A stretch of DNA of 64,000 nt, taken from NCBI RefSeq assembly GCF_014284335.1, contig NZ_JACOGF010000011.1, positions 154,284 through 218,283 on the forward strand, in the 5' to 3' direction. Each line of letters begins with the position of its first letter. The stretch's first letter is position 1. A program made the translations under genes and the position numbers. Shown piece by piece: positions 1 to 10,194 of the stretch. The stretch is from Undibacterium hunanense (GTDB lineage: Bacteria; Pseudomonadota; Gammaproteobacteria; Burkholderiales; Burkholderiaceae_D). A model generated the notes under the pieces. That model did no database searches and was not told where the DNA came from. It saw only the letters and a program-made list of their open reading frames with translations.

Positions 1-21
1 GAACATTACGGGATGAAATAA
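1..21 (+). CDS. nuoC: NADH-quinone oxidoreductase subunit C, last codons (partial)
   Basis: The first 21 bases read E-H-Y-G-M-K-stop in frame 1. The TAA at 19-21 shares its last A with the ATG of nuoD, the TAATG coupling also seen at nuoE/nuoF and nuoG/nuoH here. NuoC precedes NuoD in complex I operons, so the identity comes from position; too few residues remain for a family match. Confidence 0.55.
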   Translation, partial: EHYGMK

Positions 22-1274
22 TGGCTGAGATTAAGAATTACACACTGAACTTCGGTCCTCAGCATCCTGCTGCGCACGGTGTTTTGCGCCTGGTGCTTGA
101 ACTCGATGGTGAAGTTATCCAGCGTGCCGATCCGCATATCGGCCTGTTGCATCGTGCGACTGAAAAGCTGGCGGAGCAAAAAACTTTCCTGCAATCCGTG
201 CCTTACATGGATCGCCTGGACTATGTATCCATGATGGCCAATGAGCATGCGTATGTCATGGCGATTGAAAAGATGCTGGGTCTGGAAGTGCCTTTGCGCG
301 CACAGTATATCCGCGTCATGTTTGATGAAATCACGCGTTTGCTGAACCACTTGCTGTGGATAGGTGCGCATGCGCTGGACGTTGGTGCGATGGCCGTGTT
401 CCTGTACGCATTCCGTGAACGTGAAGACCTGATGGATTGCTATGAAGCGGTCTCGGGCGCGCGTTTGCATGCTGCCTACTATCGCCCGGGTGGTGTATAT
501 CGTGATTTGCCGGATCAAATGCCGCAATTCACTGTATCGGCCTTGAAGAATGAAAAAGCGATGAAGTTGCTGAATGAAAACCGTCAGGGTTCCCTGCTGG
601 ATTTCATTGAAGACTTCACCAACCGTTTCCCAAAATATGTCGACGAATACGAAACACTGCTGACGGATAACCGTATCTGGAAGCAGCGTCTGGTCGGTAT
701 TGGTGTGGTGTCGCCTGAGCGCGCCATGGCCATGGGCTTTACTGGTCCTATGCTGCGTGGTTCCGGCATCGAATGGGATTTGCGCAAGAAGCAGCCGTAT
801 GAAGTCTATGACTTGCTGGACTTTGATATTCCGGTTGGTGTGAATGGCGACAGTTATGATCGTTACCTGGTCCGCGTGGAAGAAATGCGCCAGTCCAACC
901 GCATTATCAAGCAATGCGTGGAATGGTTGCGAAATAACCAGGGTCCGGTGATTACCGATAACCACAAGGTAGCGCCTCCACATCGCGTGAACATGAAGTC
1001 AAATATGGAAGAACTCATCCATCACTTCAAACTGTTCACCGAAGGTTTCCATGTTCCTGCCGGCGAAGCGTATGCCGCGGTTGAACATCCAAAAGGCGAG
1101 TTTGGTATTTACTTGATGTCCGATGGTGCTAACAAGCCTTATCGTCTGAAAATCCGTGCGCCAGGTTTCGCGCATTTGCAGGGTTTGGATGAAATGGCAA
1201 AAGGTCACATGATTGCTGATGCGGTAACGATCATCGGTACTCAGGATATTGTGTTTGGTGAGATTGACAGATAA
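21..1274 (+). CDS. nuoD: NADH-quinone oxidoreductase subunit D
   Basis: This is the 49-kDa-type subunit of the complex I peripheral arm, which with NuoB forms the quinone-binding pocket near cluster N2. The 417-residue length is usual for a stand-alone NuoD (not the NuoCD fusion of enterics). Family hallmarks are the N-terminal [15 protein letters not shown], the [12 protein letters not shown] stretch and the C-terminal GDANKPYR-like segment (here [16 protein letters not shown]). The ATG overlaps the preceding stop codon. It is the first complete gene of a nuoD-N run in the conserved order. Confidence 0.98.
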   Translation: MAEIKNYTLNFGPQHPAAHGVLRLVLELDGEVIQRADPHIGLLHRATEKLAEQKTFLQSVPYMDRLDYVSMMANEHAYVMAIEKMLGLEVPLRAQYIRVMFDEITRLLNHLLWIGAHALDVGAMAVFLYAFREREDLMDCYEAVSGARLHAAYYRPGGVYRDLPDQMPQFTVSALKNEKAMKLLNENRQGSLLDFIEDFTNRFPKYVDEYETLLTDNRIWKQRLVGIGVVSPERAMAMGFTGPMLRGSGIEWDLRKKQPYEVYDLLDFDIPVGVNGDSYDRYLVRVEEMRQSNRIIKQCVEWLRNNQGPVITDNHKVAPPHRVNMKSNMEELIHHFKLFTEGFHVPAGEAYAAVEHPKGEFGIYLMSDGANKPYRLKIRAPGFAHLQGLDEMAKGHMIADAVTIIGTQDIVFGEIDR

Positions 1275-1277
1275 AGC

Positions 1278-1294
1278 GGCGCCCTGAGGGCGTC
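1278..1294 (+). other. small hairpin in the nuoD-nuoE gap
   Basis: GGCGCCC and GGGCGTC pair around a TGA loop with one G-U pair. There is no T-tract, so it is unlikely to end transcription; an mRNA stability or processing role is only a guess. Confidence 0.35.
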
Positions 1295-1311
1295 GAATCG
1301 AGGCATTAGCT

Positions 1312-1800
1312 ATGGTGTTATCAGAGCAGGCATTTAAAAAAATTGATCGTGAACTGGCAAAGTTCCCGGCTGACCAGCGCCAGTCCGCTGTGATGGCCGC
1401 ATTGGCTATTGCCCAGGATGAAACTGGCTGGGTATCTCCGGAAGTCATGCAGACCCTGGCTGATTACATCGGCATGCCGGCGGTAGCCGTGCAGGAAGTC
1501 GCGACTTTCTACAACATGTACAACACCAAGCCGGTGGGCAAGTTCAAGATTTCGGTCTGCACCAATCTGCCTTGCGCCTTGTCTGGTGGTGAACGTGCTG
1601 CACATCATCTGAAGCAAAGACTCGGCATCGATTACAAGGAAACCACGGCAGACGGCCAATTCACGCTGGTTGAAGGTGAATGCATGGGCGCCTGTGGCGA
1701 TGCACCTGTGATGATCGTCAATAACAAGCGCATGTGCAGTTTCATGTCGAATGAAAAAATTGATGGTCTGGTCAATGAACTGAAAGAGGCGGGTAAATAA
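1312..1800 (+). CDS. nuoE: NADH-quinone oxidoreductase subunit E
   Basis: The 24-kDa-type subunit of the NADH dehydrogenase module. It has a thioredoxin-like fold and carries the [2Fe-2S] cluster N1a. The four expected cysteines are visible as CTNLPC (C-x4-C) and, about 35 residues on, CMGAC (C-x3-C). The 162-residue length fits the family. The stop TAA overlaps the ATG of nuoF by one base, so the two flavoprotein-module subunits are translationally coupled. Confidence 0.98.
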   Translation: MVLSEQAFKKIDRELAKFPADQRQSAVMAALAIAQDETGWVSPEVMQTLADYIGMPAVAVQEVATFYNMYNTKPVGKFKISVCTNLPCALSGGERAAHHLKQRLGIDYKETTADGQFTLVEGECMGACGDAPVMIVNNKRMCSFMSNEKIDGLVNELKEAGK

Positions 1801-3095
1801 TGACGAGTCTGCACAATCGCCATATTAAGCCTTTGATACTGGCTGGCCTGGATGGCAAAAACTGGCATCTGGAAGATTACGTAGCACGTGGTGGCTATGA
1901 ATCTCTGAAGCGTATCCTGAATGAAAAAATACCGCCTGAGCAAGTGATTGCCGAGTTGAAGGCATCTTCTTTGCGTGGCCGTGGTGGCGCGGGTTTTCCT
2001 ACCGGTTTGAAGTGGAGCTTCATGCCGCGTCAGTTCCCTGGCCAAAAATACCTGGTATGTAATACAGATGAGGGCGAGCCTGGTACATTCAAGGACCGTG
2101 ACATCATTCGTTATAACCCGCATGCGCTGATCGAAGGTATGGCCATAGGCGCTTACGCCATGGGCATCACGGTAGGTTACAACTACATCCACGGCGAAAT
2201 TTTTGCTGACTACGACCGTTTTGAAGAAGCGCTGGAAGAAGCACGTGCCGCCAATATGCTGGGTGACAAGATTGCCGGTTCTGAATTCAACTTTCAGTTG
2301 CATGCTTTCCACGGCTATGGCGCGTATATCTGCGGCGAAGAAACAGCCTTGCTGGAATCGCTGGAAGGCAAGAAAGGGCAGCCACGCTTCAAGCCGCCTT
2401 TCCCTGCCAGCTTCGGTCTGTATGGCAAGCCAACCACGATCAATAACACGGAAACTTTTGCAGCCGTACCATTTGTATTTGCCATGGGCGGCGAAAAATA
2501 CGCCGCGCTGGGTAAGCCAAACAATGGCGGCACCAAGATTTTCTCGATGTCCGGTGACGTAGCCAAACCAGGCAATTATGAGGTGCCGCTGGGTACGCCA
2601 TTTGCAACCCTGCTGGAACTGGCTGGCGGCATGCGTGACGGCAAAAAGATCAAGGCGGTTATCCCCGGTGGTTCATCCATGCCTGTATTGACTGGCGATG
2701 TGATGATGGCTACTGACATGGATTATGACTCCATCGCCAAGGCGGGTTCCATGCTGGGTTCCGGTGCGGTTATCGTCATGGATGAAACACGCTGCATGGT
2801 GAAATCATTGTTGCGTCTGTCTTACTTCTATTTTGAAGAATCCTGTGGTCAGTGCACACCTTGCCGCGAAGGTACGGGCTGGTTGTATCGCATGGTGCAT
2901 CGTATTGAGCATGGTCACGGTCGTGCAGACGATCTGGATATGCTGAACTCCATCGCTGACAATATTCAGGGCAAGACAATTTGCGCCCTCGGTGATGCAG
3001 CGGCGATGCCGGTACGCGCCATGATCAAGAATTTCCGCGAAGAATTTGAATATCACATCGAGCATAAGCATTGCTTGGTGCCCACTTACATGTAA
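1800..3095 (+). CDS. nuoF: NADH-quinone oxidoreductase subunit F
   Basis: The 51-kDa-type subunit, which binds NADH and FMN and the [4Fe-4S] cluster N3, and is where electrons enter complex I. Visible motifs are the nucleotide-binding [13 protein letters not shown] near residue 60, the FMN-site stretch [18 protein letters not shown] near residue 180, and the cluster ligands in [12 protein letters not shown], with a fourth cysteine in TICALGDAA. Length is 431 residues, as usual. It starts on the overlapping TAATG. Confidence 0.98.
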   Translation: MTSLHNRHIKPLILAGLDGKNWHLEDYVARGGYESLKRILNEKIPPEQVIAELKASSLRGRGGAGFPTGLKWSFMPRQFPGQKYLVCNTDEGEPGTFKDRDIIRYNPHALIEGMAIGAYAMGITVGYNYIHGEIFADYDRFEEALEEARAANMLGDKIAGSEFNFQLHAFHGYGAYICGEETALLESLEGKKGQPRFKPPFPASFGLYGKPTTINNTETFAAVPFVFAMGGEKYAALGKPNNGGTKIFSMSGDVAKPGNYEVPLGTPFATLLELAGGMRDGKKIKAVIPGGSSMPVLTGDVMMATDMDYDSIAKAGSMLGSGAVIVMDETRCMVKSLLRLSYFYFEESCGQCTPCREGTGWLYRMVHRIEHGHGRADDLDMLNSIADNIQGKTICALGDAAAMPVRAMIKNFREEFEYHIEHKHCLVPTYM

Positions 3096-3127
3096 GCCAG
3101 CTTCGGTTAGCACACTTAGAGTAGACC

Positions 3128-5434
3128 ATGGTTGAAATCGAAATAGACGGCAAAAAAGTCGAAGTCCAAGAGGGCAGTATGGTGATGGACGCTGCCAATA
3201 AGCTTGGCACCTACATCCCGCACTTTTGCTATCACAAAAAATTATCTATTGCGGCCAACTGCCGCATGTGTCTGGTCGAGGTTGAAAAAGCACCGAAGCC
3301 TTTGCCTGCCTGCGCCACACCAGTGACCGCCGGCATGATCGTGCGTTCTTCCAGCGACAAGGCAGTAAAAGCACAAAAAGCGGTGATGGAATTTTTGCTC
3401 ATCAATCACCCGCTGGATTGCCCTATCTGTGATCAGGGTGGTGAATGCCAGTTGCAGGATTTGGCTGTCGGTTACGGCGGCACGGCATCCCGTTACGAAG
3501 AAGAAAAACGCGTGGTGTTCCACAAGGATGTCGGTCCACTGGTATCCATGGAAGAAATGAGCCGTTGCATACACTGCACACGCTGCGTACGTTTCGGCCA
3601 GGAAATCGCTGGCGTCATGGAACTGGGCATGCTCAATCGTGGCGAACATTCCGAAATCACGTCCTTCGTCGGTAAAACGGTAGATTCCGAATTGTCTGGC
3701 AATATGATTGACCTGTGTCCGGTTGGCGCATTGACATCCAAACCTTTCCGTTATTCTGCCCGTACCTGGGAATTGTCTCGCCGTAAATCGGTGAGCGCCC
3801 ACGATGGCCTGGGTTCCAACCTGATTGTTCAGGTCAAGAACAACAAGGTCATGCGCGTAGTACCGCTGGAAAACGAAGAAATCAATGAATGCTGGATTTC
3901 TGACAAGGACCGTTTCTCTTACGAAGCACTGAACAGCACAGAACGCCTGACCAAGCCGATGATCAAGCAGGGTGGGCTATGGCAAGAAACTGACTGGCAG
4001 ACAGCACTGGAATATGTTGCGCACGGCTTGCGTAACGTCAAGCATGAACATGGTGCTGACGCCATCGCCGGTGTTGCTGCACCAAGTGCCACACTGGAAG
4101 AACTGACCCTGTTGCAACGCGTTATCCGTGGCCTGGGTTCTGACAATATTGATTTCCGTCTGCGTCAGTCTGACTTCACTTTGAATTCTGCCGTCAAACC
4201 TTGGCTGGGTACCAGCATCGCCAGGTTTGCACAGTTGAAAAATGTATTCGTGATTGGTTCTTTCCTGCGTAAAGACCATCCTTTGCTGGCAGCACGCCTG
4301 CGTCAATCGGTAAAAATGGGCGCCAAGCTCAGCATCCTGCATGCGACGGATGATGAATTGCTCATCAAGCTGGCCAACAATGCAGTCGTTGCACCTTCAC
4401 AATGGACTTCTTTCCTGGCTGAAGTTGCGGTAGCTGTGGCAGCAAAGAAAGAAATCGCCAAACCAGCTGGTCTGGAAGCGGTGCAGGCATCTGCAAAAGC
4501 AGAAGCGATTGCGGCGAGTCTGATGGCAGGCAATGCAGGCGTATTCCTGGGTAATACAGCGTCTTACCATCCAGAAGCGTCGCAATTGCACGCGCTGGCA
4601 CAATGGATAGCAGAAAATGCTGGCAGTGAATTTGGTTACCTGACAGAAGCAGCCAACACCGTTGGTGGTTATCTGGCAAACGCTATTCCGGCAAACAATG
4701 CCAAGCCAGTATTTACTGAAGCTAAAAAAGCCTACATCGTATTGCATGCCGAGCCTTTGCTTGACAGTGCACATCCGGTACAAGCCAAGGTAGCGCTGGA
4801 TCAGGCTGAAATGGTCGTCGTCATGTCACCATTCATGCATGGCGCTGAATATGCAGACGTATTGCTGCCAGTTTCTCCATTCACCGAAACTGCCGGTACC
4901 TTCGTCAGTTGCGAAGGTCGTGCACAAAGTTTCCATGGTGTGGTCAAGCCACTGGGCGATACTCGTCCGGCATGGAAAGTCTTGCGTGTGCTGGGCAATT
5001 TGCTGGGTCTGGAAAACTTTGATTTTGAAACTGCAGAAGCAGTGCGTGCGACAGTGTTCACAGAAACAGACCTGAGCTTGCAACTGAATAATCTGGCCAA
5101 AATCGCCCCTGCAGTTTCTTCCAGCACCAGTGTTGGTCTGGAACGGATTGCTGATGTTGGTATCTATAGTACTGATGCCATCGTGCGTCGTGCAGAATCC
5201 CTGCAACTGACTGCCGATGCGCGTGCGCCGCAAGCCTGGATCAGTCAGGCCGAAGCTGGCAAACAGGGTATTGCCGAAGGCGATATGGTCAGACTGAGCA
5301 AAACGGGTTCTACCCTGATCCCTGTTGGAATAGATAAATCCCTGCCTGATAATGTAGTCAGGATTGCTGCTGGTCATACCCTGACAAGCAATCTGGACGG
5401 CATGTTCGGTGCTATCAAACTGGAGCGTGCATAA
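3128..5434 (+). CDS. nuoG: NADH-quinone oxidoreductase subunit G
   Basis: The 75-kDa-type iron-sulfur subunit that carries electrons from NuoE/F to NuoI. The N-terminal [2Fe-2S] ligands lie in CYHKK...CRMCLVEV...C, the His/Cys-ligated [4Fe-4S] site in [17 protein letters not shown], and the third site in [10 protein letters not shown]. The extra N7 cluster motif of E. coli and Thermus NuoG is absent: the matching segment reads [13 protein letters not shown] with no cysteines, as in mitochondrial-type NuoG. The C-terminal half is the molybdopterin-oxidoreductase-like domain. 768 residues. Confidence 0.97.
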   Translation: MVEIEIDGKKVEVQEGSMVMDAANKLGTYIPHFCYHKKLSIAANCRMCLVEVEKAPKPLPACATPVTAGMIVRSSSDKAVKAQKAVMEFLLINHPLDCPICDQGGECQLQDLAVGYGGTASRYEEEKRVVFHKDVGPLVSMEEMSRCIHCTRCVRFGQEIAGVMELGMLNRGEHSEITSFVGKTVDSELSGNMIDLCPVGALTSKPFRYSARTWELSRRKSVSAHDGLGSNLIVQVKNNKVMRVVPLENEEINECWISDKDRFSYEALNSTERLTKPMIKQGGLWQETDWQTALEYVAHGLRNVKHEHGADAIAGVAAPSATLEELTLLQRVIRGLGSDNIDFRLRQSDFTLNSAVKPWLGTSIARFAQLKNVFVIGSFLRKDHPLLAARLRQSVKMGAKLSILHATDDELLIKLANNAVVAPSQWTSFLAEVAVAVAAKKEIAKPAGLEAVQASAKAEAIAASLMAGNAGVFLGNTASYHPEASQLHALAQWIAENAGSEFGYLTEAANTVGGYLANAIPANNAKPVFTEAKKAYIVLHAEPLLDSAHPVQAKVALDQAEMVVVMSPFMHGAEYADVLLPVSPFTETAGTFVSCEGRAQSFHGVVKPLGDTRPAWKVLRVLGNLLGLENFDFETAEAVRATVFTETDLSLQLNNLAKIAPAVSSSTSVGLERIADVGIYSTDAIVRRAESLQLTADARAPQAWISQAEAGKQGIAEGDMVRLSKTGSTLIPVGIDKSLPDNVVRIAAGHTLTSNLDGMFGAIKLERA

Positions 5435-6498
5435 TGAATTTGCTGCTCTCTATCCATGAACTGGGTCAGCACTATCTTGGCGCATTGTGGATGCCCTTGT
5501 GGACACTGGTCAAGATCGTCTGTATCACCTTGCCGGTGATGGGTTGCGTAGCTTACCTGACCTTGTGGGAACGCAAGATGATAGGTTGGATGCATATTCG
5601 TCTTGGCCCGAATCGCGTTGGCCCGGCAGGTTTGCTGCAGCCTATTGCTGATGCGCTGAAACTGCTGCTGAAAGAAATCGTCATCCCGGCCAAGGCGAAT
5701 AAAGTCTTGTTCGTACTGGCACCTATCATGACCATCATGCCAGCGCTGGCAGCCTGGTCGGTGATTCCTTTCGGCCCAGAAACAGTATTGGCGAATGTGA
5801 ATGCCGGTCTGTTGCTGATCATGGCTATCACCTCGATGGAAGTCTACGGCATCATCATCGCCGGTTGGGCATCCAACTCCAAGTATGCTTTCCTGGGTGC
5901 CATGCGTGCATCGGCACAGATGGTGTCGTATGAAATCGCCATGGGCTTTGTACTGGTTATCGTACTGATGGTGTCTGGCAGTTTGAATATGACTGATATT
6001 GTCAATGCCCAGACCAAGGGTTTTGCAGCCAGCCACGGTTTCAACCTGTTCTCCTGGAACTGGCTGCCACTGCTGCCCATGTTTGTGGTGTATGTGATTT
6101 CCGGTATTGCTGAAACCAACCGTCATCCGTTTGACGTGGTCGAAGGCGAATCCGAGATCGTTGCCGGCCACATGGTTGAATATTCGGGCATGTCGTTCGC
6201 GATGTTCTTCCTGGCTGAATACGCCAACATGATTTTGATTTCTGCGATGGCATCCCTGATGTTCCTCGGCGGTTGGTCTGCACCATTCAGTTTCCTGGAT
6301 TTCATCCCGGGCTGGATCTGGCTCGGCATCAAGACATTCTTTGTGGTTTCGCTGTTCATCTGGGCACGTGCTTCTTTCCCGCGTTATCGCTATGACCAGA
6401 TCATGCGTCTGGGCTGGAAAGTATTTATCCCGTTGACCCTGGTGTATCTGGTGATCGTCGCAGCATGGATACAAACTCCATGGAATATTTGGAAGTAA
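5434..6498 (+). CDS. nuoH: NADH-quinone oxidoreductase subunit H
   Basis: Membrane subunit (ND1 type) at the junction of peripheral and membrane arms; it forms part of the quinone chamber. It is 354 residues with about eight hydrophobic segments. Conserved stretches include [19 protein letters not shown] near residue 50, the acidic loop [19 protein letters not shown] and the C-terminal [18 protein letters not shown]. It overlaps the nuoG stop by one base. Confidence 0.98.
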   Translation: MNLLLSIHELGQHYLGALWMPLWTLVKIVCITLPVMGCVAYLTLWERKMIGWMHIRLGPNRVGPAGLLQPIADALKLLLKEIVIPAKANKVLFVLAPIMTIMPALAAWSVIPFGPETVLANVNAGLLLIMAITSMEVYGIIIAGWASNSKYAFLGAMRASAQMVSYEIAMGFVLVIVLMVSGSLNMTDIVNAQTKGFAASHGFNLFSWNWLPLLPMFVVYVISGIAETNRHPFDVVEGESEIVAGHMVEYSGMSFAMFFLAEYANMILISAMASLMFLGGWSAPFSFLDFIPGWIWLGIKTFFVVSLFIWARASFPRYRYDQIMRLGWKVFIPLTLVYLVIVAAWIQTPWNIWK

Positions 6499-6510
6499 GA
6501 GGCTAAAAAA

Positions 6511-6999
6511 ATGGAAGCAATCAAGGATTTTTTTGGCAGCCTGATGCTGCGCGAGCTGATCAAGGGCCTGGCCCTGACCGGCCGCTATATGTTTGCCCGC
6601 AAGATCACGGTGCAATTTCCGGAAGAAAAGACACCGCAGTCTCCACGTTTCCGTGGTCTGCATGCCTTGCGCCGTTACCCGAATGGGGAAGAGCGCTGCA
6701 TCGCCTGTAAATTGTGTGAAGCAGTGTGCCCGGCCATGGCGATCACGATCGAATCTGATCAACGTGCTGACGGTACGCGTCGTACTACCCGTTATGACAT
6801 CGATCTGACCAAGTGTATCTTCTGCGGTTTTTGCGAAGAATCCTGTCCGGTCGATTCGATTGTGGAAACCCATGTACTGGAATACCACGGCGAAAAACGC
6901 GGCGATCTGTATTTCACCAAAGAGATGCTGCTGGCCGTAGGTGATCGTTACGAGACACAAATTGCAGCAGCGCGTAGCGCTGATGCCGCATACCGCTAA
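6511..6999 (+). CDS. nuoI: NADH-quinone oxidoreductase subunit I
   Basis: The 23-kDa (TYKY) subunit, which holds the two [4Fe-4S] clusters N6a and N6b. Both ferredoxin-type motifs are intact: [12 protein letters not shown] and [12 protein letters not shown]. The 162-residue length is standard. It starts 12 bases after nuoH. Confidence 0.98.
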   Translation: MEAIKDFFGSLMLRELIKGLALTGRYMFARKITVQFPEEKTPQSPRFRGLHALRRYPNGEERCIACKLCEAVCPAMAITIESDQRADGTRRTTRYDIDLTKCIFCGFCEESCPVDSIVETHVLEYHGEKRGDLYFTKEMLLAVGDRYETQIAAARSADAAYR

Positions 7000-7015
7000 C
7001 TGGACCTGGTTCGAT

Positions 7016-7663
7016 ATGGAATTTACTACCGTTTTATTTTATGTTTTCTCAGCGATCATGATAATCGCTGCGATTCAGGTCATTTCTGCGCGCAATCCTG
7101 TGCATGCTGCCTTGTTTCTGGTTCTGACCTTCTTCAATGCAGCTGGTATCTGGATGTTGTTGAAGGCCGAGTTCCTGGCGATTGTACTGGTGCTGGTGTA
7201 TGTCGGTGCGGTCATGGTGCTGTTCCTGTTTGTCGTGATGATGCTCGACATCAATCTGGACAAGCTCAGGGAAGGGTTCTGGAGTCACTTTCCGCTGGCA
7301 GCCGCTGTTGGCGGCATCATCGTGCTGGAAATGGCTGCCGTTTTGTGGCGCGGTTTTTTGCGTCCGGACAATCATGTACCGGCAGTGTCCGACAAAATCG
7401 GCAATACCAAATACCTGGGTATAGAAATCTTCACGCATTACCAGTTTGCCTTTGAAGTAGCGGCAGCGATCTTGTTGCTGGCTATTGTGGCAGCTGTTGC
7501 CCTGACTTTGCGTCGCCGCAAAGACAGCAAATACTTTGATCCGGCAGCTGCGGTAAAAGTGAAGGCCAAGGACCGTATCCGTATCGTCAGCATGAAGGCC
7601 GAATCGGATCGTGCAGACAGCAACGCAGCCGCTGCGGCAGCGACCGTAAAGCAGGAGGTTTAA
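7016..7663 (+). CDS. nuoJ: NADH-quinone oxidoreductase subunit J
   Basis: ND6-type membrane subunit of 215 residues with about five hydrophobic helices. The conserved NPVHAALFLVLTF and VLVYVGAVMVLFLFVVMML segments are present. I chose the ATG at 7016 (MEFTTVLFY), which begins just before the first helix; an open frame reaches back to 6941 but overlaps nuoI and has no membrane character. The C-terminal 30 residues are alanine-rich and polar. Confidence 0.95.
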   Translation: MEFTTVLFYVFSAIMIIAAIQVISARNPVHAALFLVLTFFNAAGIWMLLKAEFLAIVLVLVYVGAVMVLFLFVVMMLDINLDKLREGFWSHFPLAAAVGGIIVLEMAAVLWRGFLRPDNHVPAVSDKIGNTKYLGIEIFTHYQFAFEVAAAILLLAIVAAVALTLRRRKDSKYFDPAAAVKVKAKDRIRIVSMKAESDRADSNAAAAAATVKQEV

Positions 7664-7978
7664 ATGGCTTTGACTTTGAGTTTGACGCATTACCTGATAT
7701 TGGGCGCAATCCTGTTTGCGATTTCCATCGTCGGTATTTTCCTCAATCGTAAAAACATCATTGTGTTATTGATGGCGATCGAGTTGATGTTGTTGGCAGT
7801 GAATATTAATTTCATCGCTTTTTCTCATTATTTGGGTGATGCCGCTGGTCAGGTATTCGTCTTCTTCATATTGACCGTGGCCGCCGCTGAATCTGCGATT
7901 GGTCTGGCAATACTGGTTGTGTTGTTCCGTAATCTGGACACGATCAATGTCGAAGACCTGGATGCATTAAAAGGTTAA
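7664..7978 (+). CDS. nuoK: NADH-quinone oxidoreductase subunit K
   Basis: ND4L-type subunit of 104 residues with three transmembrane helices. The buried glutamates of the proton path are seen in [13 protein letters not shown] and [13 protein letters not shown]. Its ATG follows the nuoJ stop directly, with the ribosome-binding AGGAGG inside the end of nuoJ. Confidence 0.98.
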   Translation: MALTLSLTHYLILGAILFAISIVGIFLNRKNIIVLLMAIELMLLAVNINFIAFSHYLGDAAGQVFVFFILTVAAAESAIGLAILVVLFRNLDTINVEDLDALKG

Positions 7979-8065
7979 CAAGGATAATGCTGCGGGCTGT
8001 TGCATAGCGACAGTCCGGCATACGCTGGCGATTTAAGAAAAGTAATAAGCTAACAAAGGGTCATC

Positions 8066-10168
8066 ATGGCGGGGCAACTTAACCCACAATTATTATTGGC
8101 AGTACCTCTGGCGCCTCTGGCAGGGTCTGCTATCGCAGGTTTGCTAGGAACGAAGTTTTTTGGCAATGTGGTCGGACGAAAAGTGTCGCATACCGCGACC
8201 ATACTGGGCGTGCTGATTGCCTTCGTCATTTCTTGCATGACTTTGTCTGCCGTGATGGATGGCGCTACCTATAACGCCACCCTGTATCAATGGATGAATG
8301 TTGGTGGCCTGAAGCTGGAAGTCGGCTTTATGGTTGACAGCCTGACGGCCATGATGATGTGCGTCGTGACCTTTGTGTCGCTGATGGTGCATATCTATAC
8401 CATCGGTTATATGGCTGAAGACGAAGGTTACAACCGTTTCTTCTCATACATCTCGCTGTTCACGTTTTCGATGTTGATGCTGGTCATGAGCAACAACTTC
8501 CTGCAATTGTTCTTTGGCTGGGAAGCTGTGGGTCTGGTGTCTTATCTGCTGATCGGTTTCTGGTACACCAAGCCAACCGCGATTTATGCCAACATGAAAG
8601 CCTTCCTGGTTAACCGCGTGGGTGACTTTGGTTTCATCCTCGGTATCGGTTTGCTGGTGGCAAATGCCGGTTCCATGAACTACGTGGAAGTGTTCGCCAA
8701 AAAAGAACAACTGGCTGCCATGCTGCTGCCACATACCGATTGGATGTTGATCACTGTTGCCTGTATCTGCCTGTTTATCGGTGCCATGGGTAAATCTGCA
8801 CAATTCCCGCTGCATGTGTGGCTGCCTGATTCGATGGAAGGTCCTACACCGATTTCTGCACTGATCCATGCGGCAACCATGGTGACGGCCGGTATCTTCA
8901 TGGTGTCGCGCATGTCACCGCTGTTCGAACTGTCTGATACCGCCTTGTCGTTCATCATGGTGATTGGCTCGATTACGGCCTTGTTCATGGGTTTCCTGGG
9001 GATTATCCAGAACGACATCAAGCGCGTGGTGGCGTATTCAACGCTGTCGCAGCTCGGTTACATGACCGTAGCGCTGGGTGCATCTGCGTATTCAGTAGCG
9101 GTATTCCATTTGATGACGCACGCCTTCTTTAAAGCATTGCTGTTCCTGGCGGCAGGTTCCGTGATTATCGGTATGCATCATGACCAGGACATCCGCAATA
9201 TGGGTGGTCTGCGTAAATACATGCCAATTACCTGGATTACTTCCTTGCTGGGTTCGCTGGCATTGATTGGTACGCCGTTCTTCTCCGGCTTTTATTCCAA
9301 AGACAGCATTATTGAAGCCGTGCAGGCGAGTCATTTGCCAGGCGCAGGCTTTGCCCAGTTTGCCGTGCTGGCAGGTGTGTTTGTCACTGCCTTCTATTCT
9401 TTCCGTATGTATTTCCTGGTCTTTCACGGCAAGGAAAACTTTGGCCATGCCCATGATGATCATCATGCTCACGACGCACATGCAAAAGATGCACATGCGA
9501 AGGATGCTCATGGCCATGATGCACACGCAGATGATGCACATGATGACCACGATGCGCATCACCATGGACTGGCACCAGGACAAAAACCGCATGAATCACC
9601 ACTGGTAGTGTGGTTGCCGCTGGTTTTGCTGGCAATACCTTCGGTGATCATTGGCTTCTTCTCTATCGAGCCCATGTTGTTTGGCAAATTCTTTGACAAT
9701 GTTATTTTCGTCAATGAAGCCCACCATGCGATGGAAGAACTCAGGCATGAGTTCCATTCTCCATTCGCCATGGCCCTGCATGCCTTGATGACGCCACCGT
9801 TCTGGCTGGCACTGGCTGGTGTCGTGACTTCCTATGTGTTTTACATGGTCAAGCCTGCGATTCCTGCTGCAATCAAGGAAAAGGCAAGTGCCATTTATAC
9901 GCTGTTGGACAACAAGTACTACATGGATCGTTTCAACGAGATCGTATTTGCTGGCGGCGCACGCTTGCTGGGTGGCGGTTTGTGGAATATCGGTGACAAG
10001 GGCCTGATTGATGGCCTGGTGGTGAACGGCAGCGCGAAACTGGTTGGCTGGTTCTCCAAAGTGATACGCCAGTTGCAAAGTGGTTATATCTATCACTACG
10101 CGTTTGTAATGATACTCGGCGTAATGGCATTCCTGGCTTACACAGTGCTGTTCCCCTTCGCTAAATAA
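8066..10168 (+). CDS. nuoL: NADH-quinone oxidoreductase subunit L, with histidine-rich loop
   Basis: ND5-type antiporter-like subunit of 700 residues and the distal proton pump of complex I, with its lateral helix near the C-terminus. Family motifs include FFGWEAVGLVSYLLIGFW and the proton-channel lysine segments GKSAQFPLHVWLPDSMEGPTP and HAFFKALLFLAAGS. Residues 461-500 form a loop of 15 His and 11 Asp in 40 positions, built of AHAKD- and AHDD-like units, between hydrophobic segments. Shorter His-rich loops occur here in related bacteria; this one is long. Start: ATG at 8066 after AAAGGG. Confidence 0.97.
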   Translation: MAGQLNPQLLLAVPLAPLAGSAIAGLLGTKFFGNVVGRKVSHTATILGVLIAFVISCMTLSAVMDGATYNATLYQWMNVGGLKLEVGFMVDSLTAMMMCVVTFVSLMVHIYTIGYMAEDEGYNRFFSYISLFTFSMLMLVMSNNFLQLFFGWEAVGLVSYLLIGFWYTKPTAIYANMKAFLVNRVGDFGFILGIGLLVANAGSMNYVEVFAKKEQLAAMLLPHTDWMLITVACICLFIGAMGKSAQFPLHVWLPDSMEGPTPISALIHAATMVTAGIFMVSRMSPLFELSDTALSFIMVIGSITALFMGFLGIIQNDIKRVVAYSTLSQLGYMTVALGASAYSVAVFHLMTHAFFKALLFLAAGSVIIGMHHDQDIRNMGGLRKYMPITWITSLLGSLALIGTPFFSGFYSKDSIIEAVQASHLPGAGFAQFAVLAGVFVTAFYSFRMYFLVFHGKENFGHAHDDHHAHDAHAKDAHAKDAHGHDAHADDAHDDHDAHHHGLAPGQKPHESPLVVWLPLVLLAIPSVIIGFFSIEPMLFGKFFDNVIFVNEAHHAMEELRHEFHSPFAMALHALMTPPFWLALAGVVTSYVFYMVKPAIPAAIKEKASAIYTLLDNKYYMDRFNEIVFAGGARLLGGGLWNIGDKGLIDGLVVNGSAKLVGWFSKVIRQLQSGYIYHYAFVMILGVMAFLAYTVLFPFAK
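9446..9565 (+). repeat. His/Asp-rich repetitive segment inside nuoL
   Basis: This in-frame, low-complexity coding stretch is made of degenerate 15-base units (GCACATGCAAAAGAT-like, encoding A-H-A-K-D and A-H-D-D variants). It probably grew by slippage. The encoded loop could bind divalent metal; that is inference from composition only. Confidence 0.7.
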
Positions 10169-10194
10169 GTGACCACGGCTATAAAAATATAATC

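Noticed and set aside
6..983. 325-residue minus-strand open frame opposite nuoD
   Set aside because: It lies fully antisense to a certain nuoD and is rich in His, Gln and Arg as expected for the complement of its codons.
5374..6960. 528-residue minus-strand open frame across nuoH-nuoI
   Set aside because: A long shadow frame; its composition mirrors the two certain genes on the other strand and it shows no domain.
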